Below are positions 26,534 through 33,155 of a stretch of DNA of 33,590 nt, in pieces (within the stretch, counting starts at the first letter, position 1; each line of letters opens with the position of its first letter). The notes under the pieces are model-generated. The model did not search any database. It was not told where the DNA came from and worked only from the letters and a program-made list of their open reading frames with translations. The position numbers were made by a program, and so were the translations under genes. This DNA is from Phycicoccus sp. Soil748 (GTDB taxonomy: Bacteria > Actinomycetota > Actinomycetes > Actinomycetales > Dermatophilaceae). Location: the NCBI RefSeq assembly GCF_001428025.1, contig NZ_LMSC01000008.1:190545-224134 (forward strand). The letters are read 5' to 3'.

Positions 26534-28792
26534 ATGAGCACGGACCAGAACCCTCCGCTGACGGTCCCCGAGCCGCTCGGCCGGCCCGAGGCCTACGCGA
26601 GCCCTCCCGCCACCTGCGACGTCGTCATGAAGGGCGGCATCACCAGCGGCATCGTCTACCCGTGGGCCGTGTGCGACCTCGCGACCCGCTACCGCCTGGT
26701 CAACGTGGGTGGCACCTCGGCGGGGGCGATCGCTGCGGCGGCGGCCGCGGCAGCGGAGTACGGGCGGCACCGGCCCGGCGCCGGGTACCCGGTGCTCGCG
26801 GGGCTCCCGGGGGTGCTGGGTGGCACGCACCAGGGGCGGTCGCGGCTCTTCACGCTGTTCCAGCCCCAGCGCCGTACCGCGCCCCTGCACGCCCTGTTCG
26901 TCGCCTCGCTCGGAGGCGGTGGCGGTGGGTCACGGACCGGGCTGGCCCTGCGTGGCCTCCGCTCTGCCGCCATGGCCGCGGGCGGGTGGTGGCGCCTGCT
27001 CCTGGGGGCGCTTGCGGGCCTGCTGCTGCTGGTCGCCGCGGGCGCGTCCGGCGCGGCCTGGGGGCTGCTCGCCGTGGTGGCTGCCGTCGTCCTGGGTGCG
27101 GGGGTCGGGCGCCTGGTCGGTCGCGCGCCGGTGGCCCTGGGTGTCGCGGTGCTGGTCCTCGTGGCGGTCGTGGTCGCTGTCGGGGTCTCCGGGGCGGGGA
27201 CCTGGGCGACGACGCTCGTGGGCGTGCTCGGCTGGCTGCTCCTCGTGGTCGGACTGCTGGCCGGGACGGTCTGGGTGCTCGGCCGGGTGCTCCTGCGCGA
27301 CGTGCCCGACAACCTCTACGGGATGTGCAGCGGTATGGAGGGCGACGGGTTCGAGGGCAGCGCCGCGCTGACGCCCTGGCTCACCGACCTCCTCGACCGG
27401 GCGGCCGGCCTGCGGTCCGGTGCGGCGTCGGGTGCGGCGGCGGGTGCGGCGGAGAGGGGGCCGCTGACGTTCGGGCACCTCTGGGCCGGACCCGGTGCGC
27501 CTCGCATCGCGGGCACGGCTCGTCCCGAGTCGCCGGCGATCAACCTCGAGGTGATGACGACCTGCGTGACCCGCAGCCGTCCCTACCGCATGCCCTTCGA
27601 GTCCGTCGGGTTCTACGTCGACCCGGGGGGGCTGCGGCGGCTCTTCCCCCCGGCAGTGGTCGACTGGGTGCTGGCGCACCCCGCCCCGGTGGGCGGCTCG
27701 CCCACCGACCGCCGGCGCCGCCGGGTGGCCGACGAGCTGCTGGCCCCCCTCGTGCCCTTCCCCGCGGCAGCTGACGTGCCGGTCGTGGTGGCGGCCCGCA
27801 TGAGCCTGTCGTTCCCCGTCCTCATCAGCGCCGTGCCGCTGCACGCGGTGGACCGGGCCACCAACACCGAACCGCTCGACCGCATCAGCGCCGCCCTCAC
27901 GGCGGTCGCCACCGAACAGGCGACCGAGGCGGACGCCGCCCCGGGCGACCTGGTCTCCGAGGACGCGGTCGTGCGCGAGGCGGTCCGCCGGCTGCGGGCC
28001 GAAGGAGTCTCGCTGCGTGCCGACCGGGTGTGGTTCTCCGACGGCGGGATCACGAGCAACTTCCCCATCCACTTCTTCGACAGCTTCGCCCCGACGCGGC
28101 CGACGTTCGGCGTCAACCTGCGACCGCACCACCCGGCGCATCCGCCCGTTCCCGGTGACGAGTCGAGCTCGGTCTACCTGCCGATCGGCAACGGCGCGGG
28201 CCGCGCGCAGGCGCCCAACCTCTTCGACGCGGCGGGGCCGACGCTGCCGGGCTTCGCCAAGGCGATCCTGGACACCATGCAGAACTGGAACGACCTGCTC
28301 CAGCTGCCACTGCCGGGCTTCCGCGACCGGATCGCCCACGTCAGCCTGTCGCCCGAGGAGGGCGGCATGAACCTCGCCATGCCGCCTTCACGGATCGCGG
28401 CGCTCGCGCGCCGGGGTCAGCTGGCCGGCCAGGTCCTGCGGGAGCGGTTCTCGCTGCCCGGGGAGAACGGCTGGACCGGTTGGGAGAACCACCGGTGGCT
28501 GCGGCTGCGTACCAGCCTGTCACTGGTGGAGGTGGCCGGAGGACAGGTGGAGCGGGCCCTCGGCCCGGCCGGCAGCCACCCGGACGGAACCCACTCGTTC
28601 AAGGACCTGCTCGACCTGCCGGTGGGTGGCGCGCCGTCGTACAACTGGGAGAACCAGACGCAGCGCCGTCGCGCCCGTACTGCGGTCGCGGCGCTCGCCG
28701 GCGCCTCGCCGACCGACGTCCCGGAGACCCAGCGCCTCGGCCACAAGGCGCCGCAGCCCATGCCGGCGCTGCGGATCACCCCGCGCGAGTGA
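26534..28792 (+). CDS. Membrane patatin-like phospholipase
   Basis: 752 aa. Patatin parts: VVMKGGITSGIVYPWAVCDL (oxyanion loop), LVNVGGTSAGAIAAAAAAAA with nucleophile Ser 62 in GTSAG, ARMSLSFPVLISAVPL, and VWFSDGGITSNFPIHFFDSF with catalytic Asp 503 in DGG. About four hydrophobic helices (residues 152-170, 172-191, 198-218, 226-248) sit between the nucleophile and the Asp, an arrangement unlike soluble patatins. Activity should be lipid acyl hydrolysis at a membrane; the substrate is unknown. ATG 26534 has GGGGG at the right distance; ATG 26528 is also possible. The gene is divergent from the hybrid kinase and followed closely by a DUF2231 gene. Confidence 0.85.
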   Translation: MSTDQNPPLTVPEPLGRPEAYASPPATCDVVMKGGITSGIVYPWAVCDLATRYRLVNVGGTSAGAIAAAAAAAAEYGRHRPGAGYPVLAGLPGVLGGTHQGRSRLFTLFQPQRRTAPLHALFVASLGGGGGGSRTGLALRGLRSAAMAAGGWWRLLLGALAGLLLLVAAGASGAAWGLLAVVAAVVLGAGVGRLVGRAPVALGVAVLVLVAVVVAVGVSGAGTWATTLVGVLGWLLLVVGLLAGTVWVLGRVLLRDVPDNLYGMCSGMEGDGFEGSAALTPWLTDLLDRAAGLRSGAASGAAAGAAERGPLTFGHLWAGPGAPRIAGTARPESPAINLEVMTTCVTRSRPYRMPFESVGFYVDPGGLRRLFPPAVVDWVLAHPAPVGGSPTDRRRRRVADELLAPLVPFPAAADVPVVVAARMSLSFPVLISAVPLHAVDRATNTEPLDRISAALTAVATEQATEADAAPGDLVSEDAVVREAVRRLRAEGVSLRADRVWFSDGGITSNFPIHFFDSFAPTRPTFGVNLRPHHPAHPPVPGDESSSVYLPIGNGAGRAQAPNLFDAAGPTLPGFAKAILDTMQNWNDLLQLPLPGFRDRIAHVSLSPEEGGMNLAMPPSRIAALARRGQLAGQVLRERFSLPGENGWTGWENHRWLRLRTSLSLVEVAGGQVERALGPAGSHPDGTHSFKDLLDLPVGGAPSYNWENQTQRRRARTAVAALAGASPTDVPETQRLGHKAPQPMPALRITPRE

Positions 28793-28830
28793 CGGGTTTG
28801 GCGGGTGCGGTCCGGGGGCACTGGCCGGGC

Positions 28831-29463
28831 ATGACCTCCGCGACCGCCGACCACCTTCCCGACTCCACCCCGTCGGTCACCGTCGGGGCGCCGCTGCTCG
28901 TGCGCCTGGTGCAACAGCTGGAGCGCACCGCCGCGCTGGACCGCCTCGCCCCGGCCCTGGCAGGTCTGGCGTCACCCGCCGGGAGGGAGCCTCTGCAGCG
29001 GATCCTGCTGGGGCGGGACGTGGGGCATGCTCTGCACCCGTTCCTGACCGACCTGCCGATCGGGTTCTGGACCTCGAGCCTGGTCCTCGACCTGCTGGGT
29101 CATGGCAAGGACCGCCCAGCCTCCCGGCGCCTGCTGGCGGCCGGGTTGGCTGCGGCCGTGCCAGCCGCCGCCACGGGTCTGGCGGAGTGGCGGCAGACCT
29201 CGCGGCCGGAGACCAGGGTCGCGTCGGCGCACGGGACGCTCAACGTCCTGGCCCTGGGCCTGTATGCGGGTTCGCTCGCCACGCAGGAGCGGTCACCGCG
29301 CCTCGGCCTGGCGCTCAAGCTCGCCGGCACCGCGGTCACCGGGCTCTCGGGCTTCCTCGGCGGCCACCTCGTGGTGGCCCGCCGCACCGGCAGCCGCCAC
29401 CCTGCCTACCGGTCCGACGGCACCGGCCCCGTCCTCTCGCGCCCGGGCACCGCCACCGGCTGA
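28831..29463 (+). CDS. DUF2231 family membrane protein
   Basis: 210 aa with about four hydrophobic helices. The DUF2231 signature is HPFLTDLPIGFWTSSLVLDLLG; HGTLNVLALGLYAGSLATQER and GTAVTGLSGFLGGHLVVAR are typical later pieces, with the His residues in HGTLN and GGHLV resembling haem-ligand positions in distant homologues (inference). The N-terminal soluble part (SVTVGAPLLVRLVQQLERTAALDRLAPALAGLASP) is longer than in many members. It begins 38 bases after the patatin gene and is probably in the same operon. Redox or membrane-lipid roles are only guesses. Confidence 0.85.
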   Translation: MTSATADHLPDSTPSVTVGAPLLVRLVQQLERTAALDRLAPALAGLASPAGREPLQRILLGRDVGHALHPFLTDLPIGFWTSSLVLDLLGHGKDRPASRRLLAAGLAAAVPAAATGLAEWRQTSRPETRVASAHGTLNVLALGLYAGSLATQERSPRLGLALKLAGTAVTGLSGFLGGHLVVARRTGSRHPAYRSDGTGPVLSRPGTATG

Positions 29464-29473
29464 TCAGGCCGGG

Positions 29474-29800
29474 TCAGTGACGGCGCAGGACCGACCGCAG
29501 CACGAGGAAGAGCACGATCGCGAGGACCTGCCCACCGATCGCGACGCGGGTGACGTCGAGTGCCGGCTGCCACGAGACGTCGGGCCCCTTGACGACGAAG
29601 ACGCCGATCGGTCGCGCGTCCACCCCGCCTCCACCCCCCGACCCCTCGTTGGCCTCGGCCGTGCTGGTGCCCCCGCCCGCCCCTCCGCGGACACGGGCAA
29701 CCGGCACGATCAGCGTCCCGTCGTGCTCGATGGGTTCGCCGAACACACGCTTCACGGAGAGGTCACTGGTGACCTTCGACAGCAGTTCCTGGACGTCCAT
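29474..29800 (-). CDS. GerW/YtfJ family protein
   Basis: 108 aa. DVQELLSKVTSDLSVKRVFGEPIEHDGTLIVPVARVRGGAGGG is the hallmark of the sporulation-protein YtfJ/GerW family; the glycine-rich loop and VDARPIGVFVVKGPDVSWQPALDVTRV follow, then a C-terminal hydrophobic helix (VLAIVLFLVLRSVLRR) that probably anchors it. In Bacillus the relative is germination-linked, but in actinobacteria its role is not known to me. The start at ATG 29800 has TACGGT (29812-29807) six bases upstream, the same leaderless layout as other genes here. Converges with the DUF2231 gene, 10 bases apart. Confidence 0.88.
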   Translation of the reverse strand: MDVQELLSKVTSDLSVKRVFGEPIEHDGTLIVPVARVRGGAGGGTSTAEANEGSGGGGGVDARPIGVFVVKGPDVSWQPALDVTRVAIGGQVLAIVLFLVLRSVLRRH

Positions 29801-29806
29801 CCAGCC

Positions 29807-29812
29807 ACCGTA
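29807..29812 (-). promoter_or_regulatory. -10 element TACGGT, leaderless type
   Basis: On the minus strand TACGGT ends six bases before ATG 29800. Confidence 0.55.
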
Positions 29813-29833
29813 GGTCGGTCGAGGTGGACCGAC

Positions 29834-29853
29834 TCAGGGCCAAAGGGCCCTGA
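29834..29853 (-). terminator. Hairpin between the lipoprotein and GerW genes
   Basis: TCAGGGCC-AAAG-GGCCCTGA is an 8-bp stem with a four-base loop, about 29 bases beyond the lipoprotein stop and upstream of the GerW promoter. No U tract. Confidence 0.6.
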
Positions 29854-29881
29854 TGCTCAGGCGGCCGGTGAGGTCTGGCAC

Positions 29882-30268
29882 TCAAGAGCAGGTGCGGGTG
29901 AAGGCGGTGGCGCCCCGCCGCAGCTCGAACCGCTCTCGATGGCCCTTGTCGTCGGAGAAGATGATGACGCTTCCGCTGCGGGTGACCCGGCCTGCCTGGT
30001 ACGGGTTGTCCCATCCCCTGGGTGGGTTGCCGCTGCCGTCGTCGAGGAGCCCGCCCACACGCTCGTAGAACCTGCCGTCGACCTGCAGCTCGTCGATCCC
30101 GCAATGCGTGTAGAGCGAGAACGCCTGGCCGCCCGAGTCGACCGACCGGGGCGCCACCGGGCTCACGGGTTCGTTGGGCAGGTGGGTCGGAGCGCCGCCA
30201 CATCCGGTCAGCACGACCAGCAGCGCCGAGAGGGCAGAGCACCGGAGCGCGAGGGTGCGTGTCGTCAT
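29882..30268 (-). CDS. Small putative lipoprotein
   Basis: 128 aa, no recognised family. A signal peptide (TTRTLALRCSALSALLVVL) ends in lipobox LTGC with Cys 23, so it should be lipid-anchored outside the membrane. The mature part has SLYTHCGIDELQVDGRFYER, PPRGWDNPYQAGRVT, and IIFSDDKGHRERFELRRGAT, and ends with a second cysteine (FTRTCS); the two cysteines could form a disulfide. ATG 30268 is the likely start. Confidence 0.75.
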   Translation of the reverse strand: MTTRTLALRCSALSALLVVLTGCGGAPTHLPNEPVSPVAPRSVDSGGQAFSLYTHCGIDELQVDGRFYERVGGLLDDGSGNPPRGWDNPYQAGRVTRSGSVIIFSDDKGHRERFELRRGATAFTRTCS

Positions 30269-30335
30269 GCCGAAGGGACGCCCCGCTGGGGCCGGTGGTT
30301 CCCCACCCTCACGAGGGCCTCGTGTGGGCTGCCGT

Positions 30336-30382
30336 CAGGAAGGACGAGACCCGCAGGCCAGTGGTCTCGCCTGCGGGTTCAC
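30336..30382. repeat. Hairpin and imperfect direct repeat, left copy
   Basis: ACCCGCAGGC (30349-30358) pairs with GCCTGCGGGT (30369-30378). The whole 47-bp block resembles 33065-33111 (36 of the first 44 bases identical by eye, including the loop) in the same orientation. The right copy is the terminator next to the tRNA-Phe fragment. Confidence 0.6.
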
Positions 30383-30401
30383 AGGGGGCTGCTCGGCTAA
30401 T

Positions 30402-30432
30402 CGCAAGTGAAATTGCGCAAATCTGCTTGCGC
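30402..30432. promoter_or_regulatory. Two overlapping inverted repeats, likely regulator operator
   Basis: CGCAA-N6-TTGCG (30402-30417) and GCGCAA-N6-TTGCGC (30415-30432) share the half-site TTGCG with the same 6-base spacer. They lie about 50 bases before the ArsR-like regulator gene, the classic place for autoregulation. Confidence 0.6.
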
Positions 30433-30483
30433 GTTCGCTGCGTGCACGGCATCGTGGGCTTCGTGTCCGACGACTCTCCGCGC

Positions 30484-31110
30484 ATGTCCCCCACGAGGAT
30501 CTCCGACCCCAAAGCGGTCCTCGCGGTCACGCATCCGCTGAGAATGCGACTGCTCGGCGAGTTGTCGCGGCGGGGGACGGCTCGCGTCGTGGATCTGGCC
30601 AGTGGTCTTGGCGAGCCGGCGAACTCGGTCAGTTTCCATCTCCGGCAGCTGGCCAAGTACGGGTTGATCGAGGAGAACCCCGAGCGGTCCGAGAACGGGC
30701 GGGAACGCTGGTGGCGCATGACGTCCGACCGAGGCTTCGAGATCGACCTCGATGCGATGCGGCAGCTCGAGGGCGGGGAGGCCGCGGTAGGTGTCCTTCG
30801 CCGCGTCGCCGAAGGCCACGTGCTCGCGCTGCATCGCGCCATCCAGGAGCCACCGGCCCCCGCCGACCTCCCCAGCGGCCAGCAACGCACGATCAGCGAC
30901 GACTTCGCGGTGCGCCTCAGCGACACCGAACTCCAGCAGATGCGCCGCGAGTTCGCGGAGCTCCTCGACCGCTGGACCGACACCTCCCGCACCCTGAACG
31001 ACGTCGACGACGGCGTGGAGCGCCGCGCCTACTACGGAGTCGTCATGGCCGCCCTCGTCGAGGACATCGGCGCCACCACGTACGGACCTCCCAAGGAGCA
31101 GCAGCAATGA
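30484..31110 (+). CDS. ArsR-like winged-helix transcriptional regulator
   Basis: 208 aa. The N-terminal winged helix-turn-helix is clear: ISDPKAVLAVTHPLRMRLLGELSRR, ARVVDLASGLGEPANSVSFH and LRQLAKYGLIEENPERSENG, with the recognition helix at SVSFHLRQL. The C-terminal half is a long helical part (VLRRVAEGHVLALHRAIQE, DTELQQMRREFAELLDRWTD), not typical for small ArsR metal sensors, and no cysteine metal site is present. ATG 30484 is chosen; GTG 30463 would add seven residues and has no Shine-Dalgarno. Its TGA overlaps the ATG of the methyltransferase (31107-31110). Two operator-like repeats precede it. Confidence 0.85.
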   Translation: MSPTRISDPKAVLAVTHPLRMRLLGELSRRGTARVVDLASGLGEPANSVSFHLRQLAKYGLIEENPERSENGRERWWRMTSDRGFEIDLDAMRQLEGGEAAVGVLRRVAEGHVLALHRAIQEPPAPADLPSGQQRTISDDFAVRLSDTELQQMRREFAELLDRWTDTSRTLNDVDDGVERRAYYGVVMAALVEDIGATTYGPPKEQQQ

Positions 31111-31820
31111 CCAGCACCGACGCCGTCACCTCTAGAGCCCCTGACTACGACGGCTTTGCGGCCACGTACGCCTCCGCCAACGACAACAGCCTGTTCAACG
31201 CCTGGTACGCCCGACCCGAGATGCTCCGCCTAGCCGGGGACGTCAGGGGAAAACGGGTCTTGGACGCAGGTTGCGGCCACGGCCCTCTCATGGTGGCGCT
31301 GCGCGACCACGGCGCCGTCGTGGCCGGGTTCGACCTCAGCCCAGCGATGATCGACATCGCTGCGGACCGCCTCGGCAGCGACTCGGACGTCCGGGTCGCC
31401 GACCTCTCCGCACCGCTTCCATACGACGACGATGAGTTCGACGTCGTCACCTGCTCACTGGCTCTGCACTACGTGCAGGATTGGGCACCGGCCCTTGCGG
31501 AGCTGCGCCGTGTGCTCAAGCCCGGTGGGCGGCTGGTGGTATCGATCATCCACCCCTTCGTCTACGCATTCTGCTACCAGGACGAGGACTACTTCGCCCT
31601 GACCCGGTACTCCGAGGACTACGAGCACGACGGCGCCACGTTCACCCTCACCTACTGGCACCGACCACTGCAGGACGTCATCAACGCGTTCCTCAACGCC
31701 GGCCTCGTCATCACCAGTGCCACCGAGCCTGCTGCGGATCCAGACACTCCCACCGAGCTCCTACCCTCTGAGGGGCGCCGCTTCATCTGCTTCTTGTTCT
31801 TCGCCCTCGAGTCGCCATGA
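31107..31820 (+). CDS. Class I SAM-dependent methyltransferase
   Basis: 237 aa. Motif I KRVLDAGCGHGPLMVALRDHG, motif II VVAGFDLSPAMIDIAADRLG, DLSAPLPYDDDEFDVVTCSL with ALHYVQDW (motif IV), and LAELRRVLKPGGRLVVSIIHP are all intact, so it should bind SAM. The C-terminal part (YEHDGATFTLTYWHRPLQDV, FLNAGLVITSATEPAADPD) resembles the Methyltransf_11/UbiE-like group acting on small molecules; the substrate is unknown. Translationally coupled on both sides: ATGA with the regulator and ATGA with the next gene (31817-31820). AAGGAG lies before the start. Second gene of the three-gene operon. Confidence 0.9.
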   Translation: MTSTDAVTSRAPDYDGFAATYASANDNSLFNAWYARPEMLRLAGDVRGKRVLDAGCGHGPLMVALRDHGAVVAGFDLSPAMIDIAADRLGSDSDVRVADLSAPLPYDDDEFDVVTCSLALHYVQDWAPALAELRRVLKPGGRLVVSIIHPFVYAFCYQDEDYFALTRYSEDYEHDGATFTLTYWHRPLQDVINAFLNAGLVITSATEPAADPDTPTELLPSEGRRFICFLFFALESP

Positions 31821-32416
31821 CGGGACCGGCCGTCGTCGACCTCGACCACCTCGAGCCCGGGCTGCGGGCATGGGTGGAAAGCCTGGCAACCTCCGGACCG
31901 GTGCTCCTTCGCCGCGACGGGCAGACCATCGCCACCCTCACGTACTCCTCCGCAGTTCTCGAGGGCACCATCGTCCCCGCCCCTGCGACCAAACACGCGA
32001 CTAAGGGCAGCGACCTGCGCGAGGGCGCCAAGGTCCTGGCGACGACGATGCGCCTCAGCGGTCCCGCACGCGAACTGCTGCGCCAGTCCTTCGGCCTGGA
32101 CTGGGTCGTCCTCGATTTCCACGACGCCCCGGACACCGCCGATGTCGTTCTCACCTGTGCGCACAGCCCTCAGCTCACCCACCGTTGGACCCTGCTCTTC
32201 CCGCACGCACAGATCATCGTCACCGAGATCCTCGACCCCGAGTTCGGCCTCGACATGCCGGGTCCCGTCGGCCGCTTGCTCGATGCGGGCGCCCACGCCT
32301 ACCTACCACCGAAACCACTCGAGCAGGTGGCCAAGAACGTGCAGCTCTATCTCGCTGGCCGAGCACACGGCGCACTCGGCTCGTCACCACCCGCGACCCA
32401 CCAGCTCGACTCTTGA
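31817..32416 (+). CDS. Unknown two-part protein coupled to the methyltransferase
   Basis: 199 aa, not recognised. Its first 45 residues (VDLDHLEPGLRAWVESLATS then GPVLLRRDGQTIATLTYSS) look like Phd/YefM antitoxin N-termini, where a helix is followed by a strand-turn RRDGxxxA element. A linker follows. The last 85 residues (DWVVLDFHDAPDTADVVLTC, PHAQIIVTEILDPEF, GRLLDAGAHAYLPPKPLEQV, AKNVQLYLAG) resemble a response-regulator receiver fold, with DAGAHAYLPPKP like the usual EAGADDYLxKP and Lys before Pro. The phosphoacceptor Asp is not certain. Both resemblances are inference from short motifs. ATG overlaps the methyltransferase stop, so the three genes should act together. Confidence 0.7.
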   Translation: MTGPAVVDLDHLEPGLRAWVESLATSGPVLLRRDGQTIATLTYSSAVLEGTIVPAPATKHATKGSDLREGAKVLATTMRLSGPARELLRQSFGLDWVVLDFHDAPDTADVVLTCAHSPQLTHRWTLLFPHAQIIVTEILDPEFGLDMPGPVGRLLDAGAHAYLPPKPLEQVAKNVQLYLAGRAHGALGSSPPATHQLDS

Positions 32417-32493
32417 CAGCATCGCGGCCCCCGGCGGATCGCGCCGAGCCGATCAAATCTCCCGGTCAACTGTCGCGCGGAAGGGCTCGAGGT

Positions 32494-32967
32494 ATGTCCG
32501 TCATAGGGCCACTTAACTTGGCAGACCTTGAGACCCTGATCGCAGTGCAGCGAGAGGGCGCGGTCGCGAGCCTCGGCCATATCTTCCCGCAGAAGACGCA
32601 TCCTTTCCCTGAGCACCAGGTTCGTGAGGGGTGGAAGCGTGAGATCGCTGACCCCGATGTTGACTGCTTCGTCATCAACGACGCCGGACGAGTGGCTGGA
32701 TTCGCCGCGACGCGAGCTGATGAGCTCCTGCACTTCGGTACGGCTGTCTCGACCTGGGGCACTGGGCTCGCCGGTCTCGCTCATACGGAGCTTCTGGAGC
32801 ACCTGAGGGCGAAAGGGCACCGAGAGATCTTTCTGAGAGTCTTCGACGAGAACACGCGCGCTACCCGCTTCTACCTACGGCGCGGGTGGGTCCGAACTGA
32901 CGAAACCACGCGAACCACCTTCCCCCCGCATCCGACGCTACGACGCTACGAGCAGCGACTCCCATGA
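32494..32967 (+). CDS. GNAT family N-acetyltransferase
   Basis: 157 aa. Seen are DLETLIAVQREGAVASLGHI, the beta strand CFVINDAGRVAGFAATRADE, the acetyl-CoA region STWGTGLAGLAHTELLEHLRAKGHREIFLRVFDENTRATRFYLRRG, ending WVRTDETTRT. The pyrophosphate loop WGTGLAG is a degenerate form of the usual R/QxxGxG/A, so activity is likely but not certain. ATG 32494 follows GGAAGG. Codon use is less GC-biased than in the purine genes (tta, ctt, cat and agg codons are seen), consistent with transferred DNA. The gene stands 77 bases after the three-gene operon. Confidence 0.85.
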   Translation: MSVIGPLNLADLETLIAVQREGAVASLGHIFPQKTHPFPEHQVREGWKREIADPDVDCFVINDAGRVAGFAATRADELLHFGTAVSTWGTGLAGLAHTELLEHLRAKGHREIFLRVFDENTRATRFYLRRGWVRTDETTRTTFPPHPTLRRYEQRLP

Positions 32968-33064
32968 CGTCCGGAACTCCCGCAGTCCGGTCGCGCCGAC
33001 GACTGCACGGTTCCCATACTGGCGAAGTGCCCGCCGCAAGAAAAAGCGTTAGCAGGAGCGACCC
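32968..33064. other. Intergenic stretch with one GTTAGCA copy
   Basis: No gene is seen. It contains AAAAAGCGTTAGCAGGAGCG at 33041-33060, including GTTAGCA (33048-33054), a word repeated on the other side of the tRNA fragment. Confidence 0.4.
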
Positions 33065-33111
33065 CGGGAAGCACGAAACCCGCGGGCCAGTGCTCTGACC
33101 TGCGGGCTTGT
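33065..33111 (-). terminator. tRNA-Phe terminator hairpin and right copy of a direct repeat
   Basis: CCCGC (33080-33084) and GCGGG (33102-33106) form the outer stem of a hairpin that begins immediately after the CCA end of the tRNA fragment on the minus strand. The block resembles 30336-30382. Confidence 0.55.
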
Positions 33112-33155
33112 GGTGGCCAGGGGCGGGGTCGAACCGCCGACCTTCCGATTTTCAG
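33111..33155 (-). tRNA. 3' fragment of tRNA-Phe (att site, no 5' half)
   Basis: Read on the minus strand the 45 bases begin in the anticodon loop CTGAAAA (anticodon GAA), continue TCGG, AAGGTC, then a perfect T arm GGCGG-TTCGACC-CCGCC and the acceptor strand CCTGGCC, A, CCA. They closely match actinobacterial tRNA-Phe, which starts GGCCAGG. Bases beyond 33155 do not supply the anticodon 5' stem, D arm or acceptor 5' strand, so the gene is cut at the anticodon. This is how tRNA-Phe appears at the far junction of an integrated element. It is not a functional tRNA. Confidence 0.85.
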
